A stretch of 57,884 nt of DNA from Hyphomicrobiaceae bacterium (lineage in GTDB: Bacteria > Pseudomonadota > Alphaproteobacteria > Rhizobiales > Xanthobacteraceae), in NCBI GenBank assembly GCA_021324465.1, contig JAJPJB010000089.1:1-57884 (forward strand), given 5' to 3'. The notes under the pieces are model-generated. The model did not search any database. It worked only from the letters and a program-made list of their open reading frames with translations, and was not told the origin of the DNA. The position numbers were made by a program, and so were the translations under genes. Of this stretch, positions 51,270 through 57,884 are shown piece by piece; position 1 is the stretch's first letter, and each line of letters starts with the position of its first letter.

Positions 51270-52427
51270 ATGAACGCGTTCTCGACGTTTGCGCGGTTGG
51301 CCTGGATTGCCAGCTGCGTGCTAGTCGTTGCGACCACGACTTCGCCGGCTGCTGATAAAGTTATAAAAATCGGCGGCTTGCTGCCGATGTCCGGTCCCGG
51401 ATCGTATTTCGGCGCCCAGGATAAGCAGGGAATTGAGCTCGCGCTCGATCAGCTCAACAAGTCCGGCGTGAATGGCTACAAATTCGAAATTCAATATGAG
51501 GACAGCGCCTGCAGCCCCCTGCCTGCCAGCCAGGCAGCGAAGCGGCTGATCGACCAGTACAAGCCTGATGTGCTTATCGGCGAGGAATGCTCGGATGCCA
51601 CCCTCGCCATTATGCCGATCGTCGAGCAAGCCAAGATTCCGCTTATCAATGCCGGCTCGTCCTCCATTAAGATCACTGATCCGGGCAATCCCTGGACCTT
51701 CCGCATCATGCCGAACGAGGTGATGCAGGGCGTCGATATCGCGACGAATGCCTATAAGCGCTTGAACGCCCGCACCGCGGTGCTGCTGCACGAGAACACC
51801 AATGCGGGCATCGGCAATGCCCAGGTGTTTGCCGATACGTTCACCAAGCTGGGCGGGAAGGTTCTCGCCGACATCGGGTTCGGGCGCGACGTCAACGATT
51901 TTACGGCGATTGCGACGCGCATCGCCGGCATGGGCGGCGTCGACGTGATCCCGACCTACACCCTGGAGGGTCAGGGCCTGAAGATCACCCAGGCGCTGAT
52001 GCAGGCCGGCGTCGTGAAAGGCGGCGGCGGAAAAGCCATTCAACTCGGCACGATCTGGCTGCCGTTCGGCTTCGAACAGAAGGCGGGCAAGGCCGCGCTG
52101 GGCTACATCCGTATCGTTCAATTCGACCCGACCGACCAGCGGCCGCAGGTGCGCGACTTCGTGCAGGCGTTCAAGGCCAAGTTCAATCTGGAGCCGACGC
52201 ATCTGAACGCGCATGCCTACGATCAGATCCTGCTGATCGCAGACGTGGTCAAACGGGGCGGCAAGGACGCGCAGTCGATCCGCGATACGCTCGCACAGAC
52301 CAAGGACTTCTCCGGTGTGACGGGCAGCGTCGAGTTCGACAAGACCAACCAAAACGTCAAGATGGACACGATCCATTACATGGAGACGAAGCCCGATCTA
52401 TCCTGGACATCGCTGAAGTGGAACTAG
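51270..52427 (+). CDS. Branched-chain/aromatic acid ABC transporter substrate-binding protein
   Basis: 385 residues. A signal peptide ends near SPAADK. The mature protein is a type I periplasmic binding protein (Leu/Ile/Val-binding family): IKIGGLLPMSGPGSYFGAQDKQGIELALDQLN is the hallmark first lobe, then ATLAIMPIVEQAKIPLINAGSSS and DFSGVTGSVEFDKTNQNVKM near the end. No lipobox, so it is soluble. GGGAGG lies 5 nt before the ATG at 51270. First gene of the liv operon; 133 bp separate it from the permease gene, a gap filled by a repeat element. Ligand not predictable; such proteins bind amino acids, aromatic acids or amides. Confidence 0.92.
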   Translation: MNAFSTFARLAWIASCVLVVATTTSPAADKVIKIGGLLPMSGPGSYFGAQDKQGIELALDQLNKSGVNGYKFEIQYEDSACSPLPASQAAKRLIDQYKPDVLIGEECSDATLAIMPIVEQAKIPLINAGSSSIKITDPGNPWTFRIMPNEVMQGVDIATNAYKRLNARTAVLLHENTNAGIGNAQVFADTFTKLGGKVLADIGFGRDVNDFTAIATRIAGMGGVDVIPTYTLEGQGLKITQALMQAGVVKGGGGKAIQLGTIWLPFGFEQKAGKAALGYIRIVQFDPTDQRPQVRDFVQAFKAKFNLEPTHLNAHAYDQILLIADVVKRGGKDAQSIRDTLAQTKDFSGVTGSVEFDKTNQNVKMDTIHYMETKPDLSWTSLKWN

Positions 52428-52548
52428 GGTCAAGATTCACAGATCTGGACGACAGCCTCTGATCGCTTCGCGCCGTCCTGGCCTCAGCGAGGCGTGGTGA
52501 TCCATTCTCGGACTGCGCGTTGGTTCCGCATTTATGAGTTTTGACCCT
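52426..52548. repeat. Complete MITE-like intergenic element with terminal inverted repeats
   Basis: About 123 bp. The left end AGGGTCAAGATTCACAGAT and the right end (its complement begins AGGGTCAAAACTCATAAAT) form imperfect terminal inverted repeats. The interior has CGCTTCGCGCCGTC and a GCCTC-AGC-GAGGC hairpin. Half copies occur at 20531-20587 and 5105-5156. It fills the gap between the substrate-binding protein and permease genes of the liv operon, beginning at the stop codon of the first. Confidence 0.7.
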
Positions 52549-52560
52549 GGTCTTCCCCTC

Positions 52561-53442
52561 ATGTCCAGCATCGTCCTGCAGCAGGCGATCAACGGCATCG
52601 TCGTGGGAAGTCTCTACGTGCTGGTCGCGTTGGGACTCACCCTCATCTATGGCGTGCTGGTCCAGATCAATTTCGCCCATGCCGACATCGTGACGCTTGG
52701 CGCATTTGCCGCCTACGGCGTCACGCATCTGCTGAGCGGAAATTATCTTGCCGGTATTGCCGCCGCGCTTGGGCTGGGCGCCGCCCTCGGCTGGCTGATC
52801 AATGCGGGCATCTTCGTGCCCTTGCGCGAGCGCGGCAGCGAATTGCTGCCGCTGATCGCGACCATCGGCGTATCCATCATGCTGCAGAATGCAATGCTCG
52901 CACTGCTCGGCCCGATTCCTTACGCGTTCGATACCCCCTACAGCAATCAAGTCATCCGTCTTGGCACGCTCTTCCTGACGGTGCAAAACGTCCTCATCAT
53001 TCTGGTGTCGGGCGTCAGCATCGCGCTGCTTTACGGGTTTATGAAATTCACGTTCCTTGGCAAGGCGCTGCGCGCCGTGTCGCAGGACCGCGAAACCGCC
53101 GGCCTGATGGGCATCAATCCCGGCCACCTGATCATGCTGACCTTTGTGATTGCATCCGCGCTGGCCGGATTGAGCGGCGCGATGCTTGGTCCGGTCCTGG
53201 TGTTGACCCCGTTTGCCGGCACCTCGGTGATCGTGAAAGCATTCGCGATCGTGATCATCGGCGGATTCGGCAACGTCGAAGGCACGATCTTGGCGGGACT
53301 GCTCGTCGGATTGATCGAAAGCTACACCACCCAATTTCTCGACCCCGGGCTCATCGACATCGTCGTCTTTGCGCTGTTGCTGCTGACTTTGGCGGTTCGC
53401 CCGACAGGTCTCATCGCGGAGAGACGCGAAGAGAATGTCTAA
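52561..53442 (+). CDS. livH: Branched-chain amino acid ABC transporter permease LivH
   Basis: 293 residues, about eight membrane segments. QQAINGIVVGSLYVLVALGL and FAHADIVTLGAFAAY are the LivH signatures; AVSQDRETAGLMGINPGHLIMLTF and IIGGFGNVEGTILAGLLVGLIESY hold the cytoplasmic EAA-like coupling helix. It forms the inner-membrane channel with LivM. The ATG at 52561 is preferred because an in-frame ATG at 52534 lies inside the terminal inverted repeat of the MITE-like element. Overlaps livM by 8 bp. Confidence 0.92.
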   Translation: MSSIVLQQAINGIVVGSLYVLVALGLTLIYGVLVQINFAHADIVTLGAFAAYGVTHLLSGNYLAGIAAALGLGAALGWLINAGIFVPLRERGSELLPLIATIGVSIMLQNAMLALLGPIPYAFDTPYSNQVIRLGTLFLTVQNVLIILVSGVSIALLYGFMKFTFLGKALRAVSQDRETAGLMGINPGHLIMLTFVIASALAGLSGAMLGPVLVLTPFAGTSVIVKAFAIVIIGGFGNVEGTILAGLLVGLIESYTTQFLDPGLIDIVVFALLLLTLAVRPTGLIAERREENV

Positions 53443-54436
53443 GACGTCGCCCAACGCCGCCGCTCAGAGCAGGGAGCGCCGCGTATGGTATCTTATCGCG
53501 GCGGTGATTGTCGCTGCGCTCCCTCTGTTCGTGACGGATTCCTACTGGCGCACCAATCTGATCGTCTGCGCGCTCAACATCCTACTTGCGATCGGTCTCG
53601 ACTTCGTGCTCGGCTACGCCGGCCAGCTCAACCTTGGGCAGTCTGCCTTTTATGGCCTCGGCGCCTATAGCTCCACGCTTCTGGTGCTGAAGCTCGGCCT
53701 GCCGTTCTGGGCGGCGTTTGCCATCGGTACGCTGATGGCGGGCGCGGCCGGCGCGCTGCTGTCGTTTTTTGCCGTGCGGCTGCGCGGGCACTATCTGGCG
53801 ATAGCATCGCTCGGTTTTGCGGTCATCATTTATCAGATTTTGCTGAACTGGATCAGCCTGACGCAGGGCCCGCTTGGCATCTATGGCATCGCGCCGCCGC
53901 CGACGGTTGCATTTCCCGGCCTGCCGCAGATCGCGTTCGGCGATTTGCGCAATTTATTTTATCTTACCGCCGGCTTTACCCTGATCGTGTACGTCCTTCT
54001 CGACCAGATGGTGCACTCGCCGATCGGAGAGACGCTGACCGCGATCCGAGAAGATGAAGTATCGGCGGCTTCGCTCGGCATCGACGGGCCGAAATGGAAA
54101 GCCTTCGCTTTCGCGGTCAGTTCGGCAGCAGCGGGCGCGGCCGGGTGTTTTTACGCGCCGTTGGTCGGCACGCTGGTGCCGGACGCTTTCTTCGTCAGCG
54201 AATCCTTCATGATCCTCGCCATGGTGATCGTCGGCGGCATGGGGACGCTGGTCGGACCCGTCTTCGGCGCCGTTCTGCTGACGATCTTGCCGGAGTTCCT
54301 GCGCTCGCTCGGTGACATGCGGCTGATCATCTACGGCGCATCGGTGACGCTCGCGGTGCTGTTTATGCCCGGCGGCATCGTCGAAGCATTTCATCTGCTG
54401 CGTCACCGGCTGTTCCCCGAAGGCGAGATGCGATGA
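53435..54436 (+). CDS. livM: Branched-chain amino acid ABC transporter permease LivM
   Basis: 333 residues, about nine membrane segments. ALNILLAIGLDFVLGYAGQLNLGQSAFYGLGAY is the LivM signature, and GETLTAIREDEVSAASLGI with MVIVGGMGTLVGPVFGAVLLT the coupling region. It completes the channel with LivH. It begins inside livH and its stop overlaps the livG start by ATGA, so the genes are translated as a coupled unit. Confidence 0.93.
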   Translation: MSKTSPNAAAQSRERRVWYLIAAVIVAALPLFVTDSYWRTNLIVCALNILLAIGLDFVLGYAGQLNLGQSAFYGLGAYSSTLLVLKLGLPFWAAFAIGTLMAGAAGALLSFFAVRLRGHYLAIASLGFAVIIYQILLNWISLTQGPLGIYGIAPPPTVAFPGLPQIAFGDLRNLFYLTAGFTLIVYVLLDQMVHSPIGETLTAIREDEVSAASLGIDGPKWKAFAFAVSSAAAGAAGCFYAPLVGTLVPDAFFVSESFMILAMVIVGGMGTLVGPVFGAVLLTILPEFLRSLGDMRLIIYGASVTLAVLFMPGGIVEAFHLLRHRLFPEGEMR

Positions 54437-55233
54437 ACCCGGCCGCGCCGAAGCAGGCGGATCCGCCCACGCCGCTCTTGGAGGCGCACCGGCTGTGCAA
54501 GAATTTCGGCGGCGTGCGTGCCGTGCAGGATATCTCGCTGACAATTTCTGCAGGCACGGTGTTTGCCATTATCGGCCCGAACGGAGCAGGTAAATCGACG
54601 TTGCTCAATCTGCTGAGCGGCGTCTATCAGCCGGACGCCGGAGAGATTCGTTTCGCCGGCCTCGACCTCGTTGGCCTGCCGGCTCATCGCCGCGTGCGGC
54701 ACGGGCTTGCACGCACCTTTCAGAAGATCCGGCTGTTCAAGCAGCTTTCGGTCCTGGAAAACGTGCTCGCCGGGTATCACACGCGGCATTCCATCCCACC
54801 CCTGCAGTATCTGCTCCATGGTGCGGCGTTCCGGGCGGACGCGCGCCGCTGCCGCGCCGGCGCGCTTGACCTGCTGGAATTCGTGGGCCTAGCTCATCGG
54901 GCAGCGGTGCCGGCCGGTTCGCTCGCTTATGGCGAGCAGCGGTTGCTCGAAATTGCGCGCGCGCTTGCAACGTCGCCGCGGCTTTTGATGGTCGACGAGC
55001 CGGCAGCGGGGCTCAATGGCGCGGAGGTGGCGGCGCTGTTGCGCCGAATCGCAAACCTGCGCGAGCGTGGCGTCACCATCGTGCTGGTCGAGCACAACAT
55101 GGACTTGGTGATGACCCTGGCCGACCGCATCCTGGTCATGGATTATGGGGAGCGGCTGTTTGAAGGCGCGCCGGGTGAAGTTCAGGCGCATCCGGAGGTG
55201 ATCGCCGCTTATCTCGGAGCCGAGGCATTATGA
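54433..55233 (+). CDS. livG: Branched-chain amino acid ABC transporter ATP-binding protein LivG
   Basis: 266 residues. Walker A GPNGAGKST (about 51), Q-loop ARTFQKIRLF, signature AYGEQRLLEIARAL in place of the LSGGQ motif as in LivG, Walker B LLMVDEPAAGLN, and VEHNMDLVMTLADRILVMDYG with the switch His. The C-terminal APGEVQAHPEVIAAYLG stretch is specific to the LivG branch. It hydrolyses ATP with LivF to drive uptake. ATGA overlap with livM and with livF. Confidence 0.95.
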   Translation: MNPAAPKQADPPTPLLEAHRLCKNFGGVRAVQDISLTISAGTVFAIIGPNGAGKSTLLNLLSGVYQPDAGEIRFAGLDLVGLPAHRRVRHGLARTFQKIRLFKQLSVLENVLAGYHTRHSIPPLQYLLHGAAFRADARRCRAGALDLLEFVGLAHRAAVPAGSLAYGEQRLLEIARALATSPRLLMVDEPAAGLNGAEVAALLRRIANLRERGVTIVLVEHNMDLVMTLADRILVMDYGERLFEGAPGEVQAHPEVIAAYLGAEAL

Positions 55234-55976
55234 CTTCGCTGCTGCAGACGCAGGCGCTCGAACTGGCTTACGGGCAAGTGCCGGCCTGCCGCGACATCTC
55301 GATCAACGTGAACGACGGGGAGATCGTCACGCTGATCGGCGCGAATGGCGCAGGAAAAACGACCATTTTGCGCGCGATCGCCGGCGCGCTGCCGCCGCGC
55401 TCCGGCACGATCCGTTTCGCGGGTAAGGACATCACCGCTCTGCCCTCGCATGAGCGCACCAATCTGGGAATTGCGCTGGTGCCAGAAGGGCGCCGGGTGT
55501 TTCCGTTTCTCACCGTGCGCGAGAATCTCGAACTCGGCGGATTCAAATTTCGAAAGGAGCATGCGCGCGTTCGCGACCGGATGCAGGCGATGTTCGGCAT
55601 GTTTCCCCGGCTGCGCGACCGCGCCGCGCAAAATGCCGGCACGCTGAGCGGGGGCGAGCAGCAAATGCTGGCATTGGCCCGTGCAATGATGTCGGAGCCG
55701 CGGTTGCTTTGCCTGGACGAGCCATCGCTCGGTCTTGCCCCGCTCGTCGTCCGCGACATTTTCCAGACGATCACAGCGATCAATGCGCGCGGAACCGCCG
55801 TGCTGCTGGTCGAGCAGAATGCGCGCTACGCGCTGCAGGTTGCGAGGCGCGGCTATGTGCTGCAGACCGGCTCGATCGCGACCAGCGGTCCGTGCAGCGA
55901 GTTGCGCAGCGATCTGCGCGTGCAGGAAGCCTATCTGGGGCGCGGCGCTGCGTCCGCCGGAGCGGCCGCGCCATAA
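55230..55976 (+). CDS. livF: Branched-chain amino acid ABC transporter ATP-binding protein LivF
   Basis: 248 residues. Walker A GANGAGKTT (about 38), LVPEGRRVFPFLTVRENLELGGF (family-specific segment), signature LSGGEQQMLALARAM, Walker B LLCLDEPSLGLAP and the switch His replaced by Gln in LLVEQNARYAL, as usual for LivF. Ends the liv operon; the next gene is convergent, and no terminator hairpin is seen in the 77-bp gap. Confidence 0.95.
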   Translation: MTSLLQTQALELAYGQVPACRDISINVNDGEIVTLIGANGAGKTTILRAIAGALPPRSGTIRFAGKDITALPSHERTNLGIALVPEGRRVFPFLTVRENLELGGFKFRKEHARVRDRMQAMFGMFPRLRDRAAQNAGTLSGGEQQMLALARAMMSEPRLLCLDEPSLGLAPLVVRDIFQTITAINARGTAVLLVEQNARYALQVARRGYVLQTGSIATSGPCSELRSDLRVQEAYLGRGAASAGAAAP

Positions 55977-56053
55977 CCGAACCCAAGCACCTGGCCAGCC
56001 GCGGATTCTGGCCGAGGCAAATCGCGCATTCAGCTTGCTTCTGGCCAGCGCCG

Positions 56054-56932
56054 TCAGCGCCCCAGAATCGCCGACACCATTGCGCGGGGATCGCGCTTGC
56101 GCCAGGCACCGACGTCGACAGTGTGCAGGAACTCGGCAATGTGCCGGTTGAAAGCGGCCGGATCCTCCAAATTGATGGTATGTCCGGCATTGGGCATCAC
56201 CACCAGCGCGGCGGTCGGGATCGTGCGTTTCATCAGCAGCGCAGGCTCCAGGCAAGGCCAGTCTTCATCGCCGGTCATGATCAAGGTCGGCGTGGTCATC
56301 TCCTTCATCTGATCGACGAGATCGAACAGAGATGGACGGCGCGCCTGCACGCCGCGCATGGTGCGCGCTGAGCCTTCGCTCGAGTGCTCGGCCAGCTGTG
56401 ATGCGAATTCGCGCCAGCCGCGTGGATCCTTGTTCTGAAATTGCACGCGGGTCGGCCCGAGCGCGTAGCCTTCGGCCGCCTTGCTCATCGTTTGTTGCTC
56501 GAACTGCGTCGCCGCAGCCTCGGCTTCGGCCGCGAATTGAGCGCGCTTGTCCGGTTGCGCGCCGTAGCCGCAGCCGGCAACCACCAGCGAGCGGGCGCGC
56601 TCGGGATAGGTGAAGCCGAAATGCAGTGCCGCGAATCCGCCCATCGACAGCCCGACGATATGCGCCCTTTCGATGTGCAAGGCATCAAGCACCGCGCGGA
56701 TATCGTCGCGCGCGCGTTCCTGCGAGTACTTCGCTCCGTCAGCCGGAACATCAGACGGCGGGTAGCCGCGCGCGTTGAACGCGATGCAGCGATAGCGCTG
56801 GCCGAAGTAGCGCAGCTGCAGCTCGTAGGAGCGCGCGTCGCCCGCGAATTCATGCACGAAGACGATCGGAATGCCGCTGCCGACCTCCTCGTAATAAAGC
56901 TTGATCCCGTCGTCGGTGGTCAAATGCGGCAT
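56054..56932 (-). CDS. Alpha/beta-fold hydrolase (paralogue of 36331)
   Basis: 292 residues. PIVFVHEFAGDARSYELQLR, IVGLSMGGFAALHFG (nucleophilic Ser), TGDEDWPCLEP (acid) and MPNAGHTINLEDP (His) form the catalytic set of a meta-cleavage-product-hydrolase-like enzyme. The N-terminal 120 residues are about half identical to the hydrolase at 36331. It follows the SDR gene by 13 bp with GAGG 5 nt before its ATG, so the two form an operon facing the Liv transporter. An organic-acid or aromatic breakdown step is a reasonable guess. Confidence 0.83.
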   Translation of the reverse strand: MPHLTTDDGIKLYYEEVGSGIPIVFVHEFAGDARSYELQLRYFGQRYRCIAFNARGYPPSDVPADGAKYSQERARDDIRAVLDALHIERAHIVGLSMGGFAALHFGFTYPERARSLVVAGCGYGAQPDKRAQFAAEAEAAATQFEQQTMSKAAEGYALGPTRVQFQNKDPRGWREFASQLAEHSSEGSARTMRGVQARRPSLFDLVDQMKEMTTPTLIMTGDEDWPCLEPALLMKRTIPTAALVVMPNAGHTINLEDPAAFNRHIAEFLHTVDVGAWRKRDPRAMVSAILGR

Positions 56933-56945
56933 GGCGGCCTCGTGG

Positions 56946-57728
56946 CTAGAAATTGAAACTTCGCGCGGACAAACCGGCGTCAATGGTCACAATGGAGCCG
57001 CTGTTATAGCTGCAGCGTTCGGACGCGAGAAAGGCGATCATCGCGCCGACCTCCGCCGGGGCGCAGCCGCGCGCAAACGGCAGCGGCTTGAAGAGTTCGC
57101 GCCAATTGTCGGCACTGCCGGTCCGATCCAGCGCCTTTTTCTTCATCAATCCGACGAGCCGGTCTGTCTCCACCGGTCCAGGGTTGACGGAGATCACCCT
57201 GATGCCGTCCTTCGGACTGACGCTGCCGAGCGATTGGCTGAACGCCGTCAGCGCCGCATTGCCGGTCACCCCGCAAATGTATTCCGGATCGTGCGTCTGC
57301 GCTGCATTGCCGGTCACGTTGATAATCACGCCGCGCCCCCGCCGCGTCATCAGGGCATAGAATGCCCGGCACATATTGATGTAGCCAAAGACCTTGAGGT
57401 CCCACGCCTCGCGCCAGGTTCTTTCGTCGATGTCGAGCAACGTGCCGCCGGGAATCGCTCCCGCATTGTTCACGAGGATATCGATATCCGGAAAATTCCG
57501 AGCAAGCTCGTCGACCTTGCTGCTGTCGGACAGATCGGCGGCAGCAACCTGCACATTCACGTTGCACGTTTGGCGGATTTGCTCGCGGGCCGTGGCCAGA
57601 TCCCCGGCGCTGCGCGAGACCAGGATCACGTCGCAGCCTTCGCCGGCGAGCGTCTGCGCCGCCGCGCGGCCGATGCCTCTGGACGCGCCGGTGATCAAGG
57701 CGGACTTGCCGGCAAGCTGCAGATCCAT
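56946..57728 (-). CDS. SDR family oxidoreductase with atypical active site
   Basis: 260 residues. LITGASRGIGRAAAQTL (TGxxxGxG) binds the NAD(P) and LVNNAGAIPGG is the NNAG motif. The usual catalytic YxxxK is absent: the equivalent segment reads DPEYICGVTGNAALTAFSQS, where the Lys position is Asn and the expected Tyr position is Gly, with a Tyr three residues earlier. The C-terminus VNPGPVETDRLVG is standard. It may be a dehydrogenase subgroup with a displaced Tyr, or a non-catalytic binder. First gene of a two-gene operon with the alpha/beta hydrolase. Confidence 0.8.
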   Translation of the reverse strand: MDLQLAGKSALITGASRGIGRAAAQTLAGEGCDVILVSRSAGDLATAREQIRQTCNVNVQVAAADLSDSSKVDELARNFPDIDILVNNAGAIPGGTLLDIDERTWREAWDLKVFGYINMCRAFYALMTRRGRGVIINVTGNAAQTHDPEYICGVTGNAALTAFSQSLGSVSPKDGIRVISVNPGPVETDRLVGLMKKKALDRTGSADNWRELFKPLPFARGCAPAEVGAMIAFLASERCSYNSGSIVTIDAGLSARSFNF

Positions 57729-57813
57729 CGTGTTTGGCCCCGTTTTGCAGAGAGGTCGATGTTTGGCATCGGCAACAAGAGTATGCAGGAGAGCGCCGCA
57801 GAGACAAGGCTCC

Positions 57814-57884
57814 GTGCGGCGTGCGGCGTGCGGCGTGCGGCGTGCGGCGTGCGGCGTGCGGCGTGCGGCGTGCGGCGTGCGGCG
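57814..57884. repeat. 7-bp tandem repeat array (GTGCGGC)n running off the window
   Basis: Ten complete copies plus one base of GTGCGGC are visible without an error, and the array continues past the right edge. It begins 86 bp upstream of the SDR gene start. Slippage during replication would change the spacing of anything regulated across it. Confidence 0.95.

Noticed and set aside
52357-53454. Minus-strand open frame of 365 codons
   Set aside because: Antisense to livH and its composition (Asp/His/Gln-rich) is that of a shadow frame.
55209-56255. Minus-strand open frame of 348 codons
   Set aside because: Opposite livF and overlaps the alpha/beta hydrolase in another frame.
1-57884. tRNA, rRNA, CRISPR arrays, insertion sequences and prophage genes
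   Set aside because: Scanned for by eye without finding any convincing candidate; short tRNAs could still be missed without a search tool.

Overview
The window looks like chromosomal DNA of a high-GC alphaproteobacterium of the order Hyphomicrobiales, close to the Bradyrhizobium/Rhodopseudomonas group. The supporting signs are a ROSE-type RNA thermometer and a CIRCE/RpoH promoter in front of small heat-shock genes, several DUF families common in that order (DUF2849, DUF2076, DUF1127), and short palindromic intergenic repeats of the kind seen in those genomes. I recognise no rRNA, tRNA, CRISPR array, transposase or prophage gene.

Layout. 1-2.3 kb: 5' part of a sulfite/nitrite reductase gene and DUF2849 (leftward), divergent from a chromate transporter. 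2.5-10.6 kb: a CocE-type hydrolase, LysE exporter, FAD aromatic hydroxylase with a lipoprotein gene, ParB-like protein, zinc alcohol dehydrogenase, DUF2076 protein and a small secreted protein. 10.9-15.3 kb: a heat-shock island with four Hsp20 genes in two divergent groups, read from different heat-responsive controls, followed by a GT4 glycosyltransferase. 15.6-22 kb: a large periplasmic haem/propeller protein, a membrane coiled-coil protein, an N-acetylmuramoyl-L-alanine amidase and an MFS transporter. 22.1-25 kb: a compact operon of metallophosphoesterase, cupredoxin, ECF sigma factor and zinc-finger anti-sigma factor. 25.1-31.5 kb: EmrAB-type efflux genes, a second cupredoxin, a small unknown protein and a further DHA2 transporter. 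31.6-36.3 kb: amidohydrolase, histidine phosphatase, an orphan molybdopterin hydroxylase subunit and an LssY-like protein. 36.3-46 kb: alpha/beta hydrolase, DUF1127, Ntn-type hydrolase, CheW, cupin, class II amidotransferase, glycerol kinase and a methyl-accepting chemotaxis protein with a CheR-docking tail. 46-51 kb: small and hypothetical proteins plus RlpA. 51.3-57.7 kb: a complete Liv-type branched-chain/aromatic acid ABC transporter operon facing an alpha/beta hydrolase-SDR pair.

How the parts work together. The heat-shock island is the best-resolved unit: the leftward pair of Hsp20 genes has an RpoH-like promoter overlapped by a CIRCE operator (HrcA repression), while the rightward pair has an RpoH-like promoter and a four-hairpin leader whose last hairpin buries the ribosome-binding site. 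The sigma/anti-sigma operon probably senses an envelope or oxidative cue, with the two exported proteins as its output. The Liv operon with the neighbouring hydrolase and SDR suggests uptake and breakdown of a small organic acid. A MITE-like intergenic element (complete at about 52.5 kb, partial near 5.1 and 20.5 kb) and two REP-like palindromes lie between genes. A 7-bp tandem array runs off the right edge.
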